A stretch of DNA of 64,000 nucleotides from the NCBI GenBank assembly GCA_029785685.1, contig JAFLZE010000001.1, positions 100,172-164,171 on the forward strand, written 5' to 3'. The translations under genes and the position numbers were made by a program. This document shows, in pieces, positions 57,558 to 64,000 of the stretch. Below the pieces are notes generated by a model, which saw nothing but the letters and a program-made list of their open reading frames with translations, had not been told where the DNA came from and made no database searches. Source of the DNA: Nitrososphaerota archaeon (lineage in GTDB: Archaea > Thermoproteota > Nitrososphaeria > Nitrososphaerales > UBA183). Every line of letters begins with the position of its first letter. The stretch's first letter is position 1.

Positions 57558-57793
57558 GCTTCCGCCAGCCTACGACCTGGGGCATGCTCCCATATCTTTC
57601 TATCTTTTAGATAACGCATGAGTGACTTGCTAGCCTCCCATATATATTCTTAATAGAGGCCGCCTTTGCTTCGGGGCCCCGTGCGACAGGCCAGGGGGCC
57701 AAGCGGGAGCGAGGTATCGAGACTACAGATTTGGAATCTACACCGCTTAAATCCAGTCGAGAAGCGTCGCCGCCTGGTACCCTGGAGGGCAAC
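57558..57793. other. AT-rich regulatory gap upstream of the double-HTH regulator
   Basis: This 236-nt gap separates the decayed V4R gene from the regulator gene. It holds an inverted repeat TATCT-TTT-AGATA (57601-57613), a run catatatattcttaatag (57637-57655) that is TATA-like, and cgcttaaatcc (57746-57756), the probable TATA box of the regulator. A 5' leader or small RNA between the two TATA-like sites cannot be excluded. No tRNA is seen. Confidence 0.5.
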
Positions 57794-58936
57794 ATGACAG
57801 GAATAGAACAGGAAGTCGACAGCACCAACTTAAGGACGGTGCAGTTGGTAAAACTCCTCTCTGACCTTGGGCCAGACGTCCCGGAGATTGCTAGGAGGCT
57901 GGGGCAGTTCAAAGAGTCTGTGCGATACAGATACAAAGAGAAGATTGTCAACCGCGGCATAGCGGTCCAGGCGGCCGTCGACCACGAGAGGCTTGGGCTC
58001 CGGAGGATGATGGTCGTGGCTGATGTGGCGGAGCCGTACAGAGGGTACGCCCAGGCGATCTTTGCAGCCATGCACGAGCTCTGCTACGTCGTCGGTTTCG
58101 CGAAGACCTTGGTAGGCGGAGAGCACGTGATCAACTTCAGCATCCCTGAAGAACACGTCCGCGAAGTCCGCGCCGTTTTCAAAGAACTGGAGGGGAAGGG
58201 CATGTTCACCCGCCTCGAAGTCTACGAGTTCGACTGGTTCCGCACTGTCCCGATGAAGGCGGAGTATTACGACTTCGACACCGGAAGGTGGGACTTCGAC
58301 TGGCAGGGGAGCGGCCCCGATGACTTCCAAGCCGCCGCCAGCATCCCTTCGGAGAAAAGCAGGTTCGACGGCATAGACCTCCTGATAGTGAAAGAACTAC
58401 AGATGGACGCCAACAAGTCACTCAAGGAGATGGCTGATAAGCTGAATGTCAACTACAAGAAGCTGGCCTGGCACTATTCATCGCACGTCATCGCCAGGAA
58501 GCTGATATCAGGGTACACAGTCAACTGGATGGGGACGCGATACGACTACACCCTCGAGAAGGCCTTGCACCGCAAACACAGGTACTTCGCTGTGGATCTC
58601 TTCGTCAGGAGTCTTAGTGAACTCGAGGCGATGACGCTCCGGCGTAGGATCAATAGACTGCCATTCCTCTGGGGGGAGGCTGGTGGCGGCAACTACTTCG
58701 CAGAATTCGCATTCCCTGTCGACAACGTAGTCGAGGCGCTTCAGTTCATCGGGAACGTCACACATGAAGTAAAGGGCAGGACCAGCATCTACCCCATCGA
58801 CCAATCGGAGGCTGCCCGTTTCACCATAGCCTATCAGCTGTACGAGCCTGCGACGAAGCAATGGGGGCACAGCGGGGAGAGTCTGCTGTCGAAGTTCGAA
58901 CAGTTGATGGTCCAGATAAAGGCAGGGGTCAGCTAG
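57794..58936 (+). CDS. Transcription regulator with two winged-helix domains
   Basis: A 380-residue protein. Two Lrp-type winged helices are seen: one near residues 10-60 (LGPDVPEIARRLGQFKESVR) and a second near residues 195-240 (NKSLKEMADKLNVNYKKLAW). Each is followed by an alpha/beta region (about residues 65-140 and 255-345), suggesting a duplicated HTH-plus-sensor unit. The ligand is unknown. ATG 57794 is preferred because a TATA-like box (57746-57756) lies between it and the longer start at 57731. Confidence 0.82.
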   Translation: MTGIEQEVDSTNLRTVQLVKLLSDLGPDVPEIARRLGQFKESVRYRYKEKIVNRGIAVQAAVDHERLGLRRMMVVADVAEPYRGYAQAIFAAMHELCYVVGFAKTLVGGEHVINFSIPEEHVREVRAVFKELEGKGMFTRLEVYEFDWFRTVPMKAEYYDFDTGRWDFDWQGSGPDDFQAAASIPSEKSRFDGIDLLIVKELQMDANKSLKEMADKLNVNYKKLAWHYSSHVIARKLISGYTVNWMGTRYDYTLEKALHRKHRYFAVDLFVRSLSELEAMTLRRRINRLPFLWGEAGGGNYFAEFAFPVDNVVEALQFIGNVTHEVKGRTSIYPIDQSEAARFTIAYQLYEPATKQWGHSGESLLSKFEQLMVQIKAGVS

Positions 58937-58942
58937 GAGAGC

Positions 58943-59077
58943 CTAGCTGACACCGAAGCCGCCGATTATCTCGAGCGGCCCGACCTTGAGGCCCAGCGAC
59001 GCAAAAACAATGCTTGCGCCAGTCAGGGCGATCATCCCGTAGCGGATTTTCTCGTCCAGTGTCATGTCGGCAGCCAT
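58943..59077 (-). CDS. Small membrane protein, 44 residues
   Basis: MAADMTLDEKIRYGMIALTG starts the protein, followed by one hydrophobic segment (ASIVFASLGLKVGPLEIIGG) and a short end FGVS. Single-pass topology with a charged cytosolic N-terminus is likely. A TATA-like tcttaaaag on the minus strand near 59087-59095 would place transcription start near ATG 59065, giving a 40-residue form. It lies 6 nt from the double-HTH regulator end and diverges from the VIT transporter gene. Function unknown. Confidence 0.6.
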   Translation of the reverse strand: MAADMTLDEKIRYGMIALTGASIVFASLGLKVGPLEIIGGFGVS

Positions 59078-59200
59078 GGCACGTCTCGGCTTTTAAGAAT
59101 GAGCCTATGCATGACGGCGAGGCTGTTGTGTCAGGCGAAATCCAAGTGCCAAAAGGAACGCCTGCCCTAGCGTTGCATCAACTTCTAAATAAGAACGGTC

Positions 59201-59926
59201 GTGCGCTGCCGGCGAGCAAAACTGCCCACCCAATCAGTAGAGAAGCACCCTCACATTCCAGCACGTAACGTCCTAGACAGGATAGTCCTGGGAGGGAGCG
59301 ATGGGGCGATTGAGGGGGTGGCGATGACATCCGCCCTGAATGGAGCCGGCTTGCTGTTCGGGACGATCGCTGTGGCGGGCATCGCCTTCGCGGCTGCGGG
59401 CGCTCTTTCGATGTTCTTCAGCAACTACCTTTCCAGGAGGACGGAGGTGGACTCCCTGAAGATTGACCTGGCGAGGGAGAGGATGGAGATCGAGACAGAG
59501 CCCGAAGAGGAGACGCAGGAGATGGTGGACCTGCTAAAGAGGGACGGCTATGGCGAGCGCGAGGTCGAAGTGATAATGAGGAGGCTGAAGAAAGACAAAG
59601 AGCTCTGGCTTCGAGAGATGCTCCGAAGAGAACTGCGCGTGAACGCAGAAGACGTCAACGTAGACCCCTACGGCCATGCGCTCGCCGCAGGCTTGGCGTT
59701 TTTCTTGTTTTCCCTTCTTTCGGTTTCCCCATATCTCTTCCAGATTCCTAGGACGGACGCGCTCGGAACATCGATGATTCTGTCGCTTGTCGCACTGTTC
59801 GCCCTTGGTTCTAGGGCGTTCGTACCCAGGAACTTCAGGCCGAGATCCGGCTTCGAATCAGCGGCCGTAGGAGCCATAGCTGGCCTCCTGCTCTATGTCG
59901 TGGGAATCCTGTTCTCAGCGCTCTGA
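59201..59926 (+). CDS. VIT1/CCC1-family metal transporter
   Basis: A 241-residue membrane protein. NVLDRIVLGGSDGAIEGVAM begins the family core, with helices near residues 50-75, 155-178, 185-205 and 215-240. A cytosolic acidic helical segment spans residues 80-150 (ERMEIETEPEEETQEMVDLL, then REMLRRELRVNAEDVNVD), which holds metal-binding Glu residues in this family. Substrates are usually iron(II) or manganese(II). The start is uncertain: GTG 59201 is used, although an AT-rich element lies only about 15 nt before it. Confidence 0.84.
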   Translation: MRCRRAKLPTQSVEKHPHIPARNVLDRIVLGGSDGAIEGVAMTSALNGAGLLFGTIAVAGIAFAAAGALSMFFSNYLSRRTEVDSLKIDLARERMEIETEPEEETQEMVDLLKRDGYGEREVEVIMRRLKKDKELWLREMLRRELRVNAEDVNVDPYGHALAAGLAFFLFSLLSVSPYLFQIPRTDALGTSMILSLVALFALGSRAFVPRNFRPRSGFESAAVGAIAGLLLYVVGILFSAL

Positions 59927-60044
59927 GAAGCCTCGTTGGGCCGTCGACGGTCCCTGCTAAGCCTGATCAGCCTCTCGGAGGGTGCGATGCCTCTGCCCGA
60001 GAGCTACCGGAAAGGACTTGGGTCGGCGCTCTGGCCCTCGAGCC

Positions 60045-61049
60045 GTGAAGAGGCTCCCGCTCGGGAAGATCCCAATCGAGATATTGAACGGCACGGTGCT
60101 GAAGCTGACCGGAGCAGATTCGGACCAGCTGGTGGCCCGGCCCCGGGCTGGACTGGACTTTGCGGCGGTCAGGGTCGGAGGCAAGTTCATGGTTGCTTCG
60201 GCGGACCCGATAACTGGCGTTTCGGAGAACGTGGGCGCCTACGCCGTGGGCGTGAGCGCCAACGACGTGGCGACCAGCGGGAACAGACCGCAGTTCGCGG
60301 AGGTCGTGATTCTTCTCCCACGGGGGGCGTCAGCTTCAGATCTCAAGCGGATCGCCCTGCAGGTCCACGGCGCGGCCATGAAGATTGGCGTCACCATACT
60401 TGGAGGGCATACTGAGGTCGCCCCTGGCATCGACCATCCAATCATCATGGCTACGGTATTCAGCCTGGTGGACAGGTTTGTCACCTCGGGGGATGCCCAA
60501 GAGGGCGATGCCATAATGATGACGAAGACCGCGGGCTTGGAAGGGACCGCGGAACTGGCACGGGAGTACAGGTTCCACACGAGAGTAAGCGCCTCCACGC
60601 TCAGAAGGGCACGGCGGTTCGTCGAACAGGTCGACATAACGAAGGAGGCAGTCGCCTCTTTCGGGACCGGAAGGGTTCATGCGATGCACGACTGCACCGA
60701 GGGAGGTGTCCTGGGAGCGGTCTTCGAGATGTCCCTGGCCTCTGGTCTCGGCTTCATGCTCGAAGAGGCTGCAGTCCCGGTGGCGCCTGAGACCAGAGAA
60801 ATATGCGACGCCCTGTCTATCGACCCCCTGCGGCTCATCGGCTCAGGCTCGCTTCTTCTGGCGGTGGAGCCGGGAGCCGAGGCTGAGGTGGAGGGGGCGT
60901 TGCGCGGAGTGTGCAAGGTCACCAGAATCGGCTCATTTGTCAAGGACAGGAGGTCTGTGGTTGGAAGGGACGGCTCCACGCGGGAACTGAAGAGCGCCCC
61001 GCAAGATGAGCTATGGAGAGTGCTCGCCCGACGTAGTGGCCCGAGGTAG
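60045..61049 (+). CDS. AIR-synthase-related / HypE-like ATP-binding protein
   Basis: A 334-residue protein with the PurM/HypE fold: GLDFAAVRVGGKFMVASADP (ATP-binding start), VGVSANDVATSGNRPQF, ILGGHTEVAPGIDHPIIMAT, MTKTAGLEGTAELA and the HDCTEGGVLGAVFEM segment. HypE ends with a functional Cys; this protein ends LARRSGPR without one, so a role in hydrogenase cyanide-ligand synthesis is unlikely, and no hyp genes are nearby. GTG 60045 is chosen because it begins the conserved domain; the frame extends to 59982. It overlaps the topoisomerase gene end by 39 nt. Confidence 0.83.
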   Translation: MKRLPLGKIPIEILNGTVLKLTGADSDQLVARPRAGLDFAAVRVGGKFMVASADPITGVSENVGAYAVGVSANDVATSGNRPQFAEVVILLPRGASASDLKRIALQVHGAAMKIGVTILGGHTEVAPGIDHPIIMATVFSLVDRFVTSGDAQEGDAIMMTKTAGLEGTAELAREYRFHTRVSASTLRRARRFVEQVDITKEAVASFGTGRVHAMHDCTEGGVLGAVFEMSLASGLGFMLEEAAVPVAPETREICDALSIDPLRLIGSGSLLLAVEPGAEAEVEGALRGVCKVTRIGSFVKDRRSVVGRDGSTRELKSAPQDELWRVLARRSGPR

Positions 61050-62588
61050 CGGCTTGGCGTTCGCGCCGCCTGGAACCCACGTGGAGGAGGTCTGGAGGAC
61101 CCAGGCGAATTTGTTCTGGAGAGACTTGCTGTAGACCTTGGCCCAGTCGAGACCCACGTAGTCACACCAGGCCTTGTAAATCCGCGGGTCGATGTAGTTC
61201 TTCATCGATGTATTGAGGTTGTAGCTCTTGGTCCTTTCGTAGAACTCGAGCTCCCTCTTCAGCCTGGGGATGCGCTTGACATCGTTCTTGGCGATGGCAT
61301 CTTCGAGCTTCTGTTTCTTCTTCCTGTGAGCCTCGTCCCAGGTCTTCGGAGGCGTCCTCTGGTGGTTGCAGAATATCGCCGCCTGGAGGTTCGCTTCCTT
61401 TGCGTGGTAAAGCTTGTCCAGGTCGTCGGCGTCTTTCATGTCTTCCGAACCAAGGTACTCCCTTGCTTTCGCAGTAGCGTGGTAGGTCCTGAACACCTTC
61501 GCCGTGACCCCGGGGACCGTGGAGGAGAGAAACTGGTTGACCATGCTCGAGCTAACGTCGTGGAATATCTCGTCCCCAGGCTTCTTGCCGTCCATGAACT
61601 CATGAAGGTTATCGACGGCTGGCTGAGGGAGGGCCTCCGATTTGTTCCAGGCGACCGAATCCTTTCCCAAGAACTTGAACTCTGCGATGTTTCCCCTTAG
61701 GCCCACGTGCTCCACTCTCAGGGTGCTGGCGCCTACAGTGTCCGCCTCGTCTTCGTCCTTCTCGTCCCCTACCCTCATCCCAAGTGCGTCGATCAGATAG
61801 CAGACTGTCGCAACCTGCCGCACCCTCTCATCCTTCGACTCGAGGCCTCGAAGTATCCTGGCTCTGATCTTTCCGAGGTGGGTGCCTACCTTCTTGGCGT
61901 TGTCATACTTTGCCTTGCTCCTGGACTGCTGCAGCGGCGAGCTCTCGTGCAACCACACGTACTTCTCCTTGTCAGTCAGCTTGTCAATCCACTTGGCCAT
62001 CCACATGGAGTTGTGGTCGTGTACCACGTCCTTCCACTCACCAGGCGGGACCTGTGACCCCTCGCCGAGATTGAGCACCACATCAGAAGGCTGTGTCCTG
62101 GGCTTCCACCTGCCTCGCAGGGGGTGCTGACCCCTGCCCATGAAGAGCCCCGGTGGCTCGACCATCCAGTTCGCCATGTCCACCTCCTTGCCGTCCAAGA
62201 CTGCCCGGCCGTACTTTGCCTTCAAGGCTTCTCGCCGCTCTTTTCTCGAGGCAGCCAGCGCCCTCTTCTCCTCCTTGGACATCCCTTCCTTGGCCGCCTT
62301 CTCCGAGTCAATCCTCCGATAGAACTTCGAGAAGTCTACAGCCTCGAACTTGGCTCCCTCGCACCAGTCAGGGAGCTGCTTTGCGAAATCAGACATGAAG
62401 TTGGACCTGAAGACAAGGTCCTGGAAGTAGGGGGTGTCCTTCTTCTTTGCAAAGTTGTATGCCATCTCTTCGGCCAAAGGCGAAAGCGACACCTCTCTGC
62501 CGCCCACAGAAATGGTAATGCCTTCGGGGACATACGGGTCAGGAAAATTGACTCCGTTGTGAGAAAGCGTCTTCCAGTAGGCACTCAA
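61011..62588 (-). CDS. DNA topoisomerase IB, eukaryotic type
   Basis: A 525-residue enzyme. The core starts with YWKTLSHNGVNFPDPYVPEG, followed by the eukaryotic-type segment WMVEPPGLFMGRGQHPLRGR. A catalytic Arg is in ALGMRVGDEKDEDEADTVGA, a catalytic Lys in the KDS region (FKFLGKDSVAW), and the nucleophilic Tyr in MKNYIDPRIYKAW near residue 490. It relaxes both positive and negative supercoils. This type among archaea is characteristic of Thaumarchaeota and close relatives. The start is TTG 62588; the 3' end overlaps the convergent AIR-synthase-like gene. Confidence 0.96.
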   Translation of the reverse strand: MSAYWKTLSHNGVNFPDPYVPEGITISVGGREVSLSPLAEEMAYNFAKKKDTPYFQDLVFRSNFMSDFAKQLPDWCEGAKFEAVDFSKFYRRIDSEKAAKEGMSKEEKRALAASRKERREALKAKYGRAVLDGKEVDMANWMVEPPGLFMGRGQHPLRGRWKPRTQPSDVVLNLGEGSQVPPGEWKDVVHDHNSMWMAKWIDKLTDKEKYVWLHESSPLQQSRSKAKYDNAKKVGTHLGKIRARILRGLESKDERVRQVATVCYLIDALGMRVGDEKDEDEADTVGASTLRVEHVGLRGNIAEFKFLGKDSVAWNKSEALPQPAVDNLHEFMDGKKPGDEIFHDVSSSMVNQFLSSTVPGVTAKVFRTYHATAKAREYLGSEDMKDADDLDKLYHAKEANLQAAIFCNHQRTPPKTWDEAHRKKKQKLEDAIAKNDVKRIPRLKRELEFYERTKSYNLNTSMKNYIDPRIYKAWCDYVGLDWAKVYSKSLQNKFAWVLQTSSTWVPGGANAKPLPRATTSGEHSP

Positions 62589-62660
62589 GAGCCTTTATGC
62601 GGGTTTCTCCTCGTCGTTTATTAAAGTCCACCCGGCTTTTGGCTGAGCTGAGTTATGAGG

Positions 62661-62668
62661 GTTAAATA
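62661..62668 (+). promoter_or_regulatory. TATA-like box of the second PAC2 gene
   Basis: gttaaata is centred about 32 nt upstream of ATG 62697. Another AT-rich element at 62613-62625 serves the divergent topoisomerase gene. Confidence 0.55.
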
Positions 62669-62696
62669 GGAAGTCAGGCTCCAGCGACATTAGCAC

Positions 62697-63422
62697 ATGT
62701 GGATCGACTATGTCGGGTCGCGCGTAAGCAGTTTGAGGTCTCCGGCGATGATCGTGGCGGTCTCGACGTCGATGCCCCAGTATCGCGCGCTCTACTCCCA
62801 GGCGCGCGAGCTTGCAGACTACATGCTGAGGAAGATGGAGTTCGAGAGAATAGGGACAGTCAGGGCCTCCGCATTCCCTCCTGAGGTTCTCCTTCGGGAC
62901 GATGGGATATCGAGCCTGCCCGAGTGTGGTTTGTATCTGAGCAGGGGGAGACGCGACACCATCCTCTTCGCTGGAGACACCAGCCCCATGGACGAGCAAT
63001 ATGAGTTCACCGAGTTCCTCCTTGGGAAGGCGGAGCAGATGGGCGCCGAGGAACTTTATTCGGTGGGGGCCAGGTGGACCGAGAACCCCCTCCCCCCCGA
63101 GGCGGACCCGCAGGCGCTCGGCTTCGCGACCGATGCTGTCGGTGTAGCCAAGCTGCGAAAGAGCGGGGTGAAGATTCTCGCAGAGGAGCCTGCTCCCTTC
63201 TTCGCTTCGATGGTGGTAGCCATGGCGAAAGACCATGGAATCAGGGGGTACAAACTGTCGGTCGACCATGGCGAACCGAGCCCTCATGCGAGGTCGGTCG
63301 CGAGGCTGCTCGAAGTCCTCGAGAAGCTGGCTGGCTTTCGGGTTGACCTGGGTGAGCTGAAATCGAAGGCCCTCCCCACCCTCCCTCCTCGCCAGTCAGG
63401 AAGCAGCTCCATCTACCACTAG
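62697..63422 (+). CDS. PAC2-family protein (second copy)
   Basis: A 241-residue protein with IVAVSTSMPQYRALYSQARE, FERIGTVRASAFPPEVLLRD, TILFAGDTSPMDEQYEF and the AMAKDHGIRGYKLSVDHGEP segments expected of the PAC2 fold. It is diverged from the first PAC2 protein at 30.8 kb. The C-terminus is basic and Ser-rich, ending SSSIYH, a Tyr at the penultimate position preceded by Ile. This is compatible with the hydrophobic-Tyr-X tail that docks onto proteasomes. A proteasome assembly or activation role is inferred. Confidence 0.85.
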   Translation: MWIDYVGSRVSSLRSPAMIVAVSTSMPQYRALYSQARELADYMLRKMEFERIGTVRASAFPPEVLLRDDGISSLPECGLYLSRGRRDTILFAGDTSPMDEQYEFTEFLLGKAEQMGAEELYSVGARWTENPLPPEADPQALGFATDAVGVAKLRKSGVKILAEEPAPFFASMVVAMAKDHGIRGYKLSVDHGEPSPHARSVARLLEVLEKLAGFRVDLGELKSKALPTLPPRQSGSSSIYH

Positions 63423-63512
63423 CCTGTTGGCTGCAGCTGGCCGTGTCCGTCTACGAAAGGAGAAGAGACAGGCAGCATGGCTCCTGACTCAGGTAGGACC
63501 TGCTGGGCAGGC

Positions 63513-63947
63513 TCACGCGCCTTTGGCAAGTGTCCTCCCGGTAATGGCCATCGCCAGCCCAATCCAGTAGGGAAGGTATCCCAGGACAGGGCCGAAGCCC
63601 CCCAGCCTGTACGCCGAATAGCCGAAGCCTATGATCAGGCCCAGGAACCCCGCCCCTCCGCCTAGCCAGACCAAAATCCTGCCTACGGTCACGAAGCGGA
63701 GAACGATGGCCAGGCCGCCGATCATCACCGTCAGCCCGCCCAGGGCTATGACCCCTTCCACGAGGGTTATCGAGAGCACAGCCGCGCTGGCATAGACCCC
63801 GACTAGGAGGTCTGATATTCTCGGCTCGGCGTAACCGAGAGCAGTGTAGAGGAAGCCCCTGGACGAGTAGCCGCTGGCGAGCATAAGTGCGCCCCCGACC
63901 AGCGCAAGGCCGCCTGCGAGGACCCTCCTGAATGCCATCGTCTCCAT
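63513..63947 (-). CDS. Integral membrane protein, four to five helices
   Basis: A 144-residue protein with hydrophobic segments at about residues 8-26, 46-62, 66-84, 90-108 and 118-137. Loops are short and the protein is rich in Gly and Ala. No motif is recognised; it could be a small transporter or structural protein. ATG 63947 is the start. It converges with the PAC2 gene across a 90-nt gap in which I see no further gene. Confidence 0.65.
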   Translation of the reverse strand: METMAFRRVLAGGLALVGGALMLASGYSSRGFLYTALGYAEPRISDLLVGVYASAAVLSITLVEGVIALGGLTVMIGGLAIVLRFVTVGRILVWLGGGAGFLGLIIGFGYSAYRLGGFGPVLGYLPYWIGLAMAITGRTLAKGA

Positions 63948-64000
63948 TTCGTCAGGCCGATAGAATAGCGTTTCGTGAGACTGCTGAGTCAGCAGATACA

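Noticed and set aside
1..64000. CRISPR arrays, rRNA genes, prophage or conjugative elements
   Set aside because: I saw no spaced direct repeats, no rRNA-like sequence and no phage structural genes. The only mobile elements are one insertion sequence and the MCM intein.

Overview
This 64 kb window is a dense, GC-rich archaeal chromosome segment. Archaeal markers are sn-glycerol-1-phosphate dehydrogenase, a UbiA-type prenyltransferase for ether lipids, KEOPS genes (Kae1, Bud32, Pcc1), MCM/GINS/RFC/Orc1 replication proteins, Hel308, an aCPSF1-type ribonuclease, LSm, two proteasome beta subunits, RtcB/archease and archaeal SepF. A eukaryote-type DNA topoisomerase IB at 61-62.6 kb points to the Thaumarchaeota/Nitrososphaeria and close relatives (inference from family distribution). 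No ammonia-oxidation or carbon-fixation genes are seen. A fatty-acid degradation block and threonine catabolism suggest at least partly heterotrophic metabolism. Many genes start with TTG or GTG and have a TATA-like box 25-33 nt upstream of the start codon, as expected for largely leaderless transcripts. I used this spacing to choose several starts.

Layout. 0-7 kb: the end of a YchF-type GTPase, then a minus-strand translation/tRNA-modification run (hypothetical, kae1, bud32, uS15, DHH nuclease, pcc1, serS, eS1) with overlapping ends. 7-8 kb: COG1325 RNA-binding protein, Pop5-like RNase P subunit, SCP2 lipid-binding protein. 8-15.3 kb: acyl-CoA oxidation (DUF35 protein, SCPx-type thiolase, acyl-CoA dehydrogenase, fused 3-hydroxyacyl-CoA dehydrogenase/enoyl-CoA hydratase, classical thiolase, CaiB/AMACR-type protein). 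15.5-22.6 kb: mixed housekeeping genes, including a beta proteasome subunit without the catalytic Thr, RtcA, NMN adenylyltransferase, FKBP and EgsA. 22.8-24 kb: an insertion sequence with 20-bp inverted ends, a 6-bp target duplication and a frameshifted transposase. 24-31.5 kb: active proteasome beta, aCPSF1, SepF, PUA, LSm, a membrane coiled-coil protein, RpiA, ferredoxin, PDCD5 and a PAC2 protein. 31.5-36.5 kb: RtcB-archease, then Kbl-Tdh threonine degradation. 36.5-45 kb: HisRS, RFC small subunit, Gins23, MCM with an intein in its Walker A loop, and Hel308. 45-54.7 kb: a PP-loop protein, a HemK-like methyltransferase, a Bat-like regulator, a CLC channel, an unusual tRNA-Arg, MtnA, EndA, DGGGP synthase, RFC large subunit, a wHTH protein and Orc1/Cdc6. 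54.7-64 kb: oxidoreductase, OsmC protein, a decayed ACT-V4R gene, a double-HTH regulator, a 44-residue membrane protein, VIT-type transporter, AIR-synthase-like protein, topoisomerase IB, a second PAC2 protein and a membrane protein.

How the parts connect. Replication genes are unusually concentrated (helicase core, clamp loader, initiator, topoisomerase, RecJ-like nuclease, Hel308), and ORB-like sequence flanks orc1. RNA processing recurs: RtcA, RtcB, archease, EndA, Pop5, aCPSF1, LSm and a tRNA gene that needs splicing to look canonical. The acyl-CoA genes, with AMACR-like, SCPx-thiolase-like and SCP2 members, resemble the toolkit used elsewhere for methyl-branched acyl chains. I found no CRISPR array, rRNA operon, prophage or defence island. 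The most notable items are the tRNA-Arg with insertions in the D-loop and variable region, the EndA protein lacking the catalytic His, the MCM intein, the V4R gene broken by an in-frame TAG, and the branched-chain-type acyl-CoA cluster.
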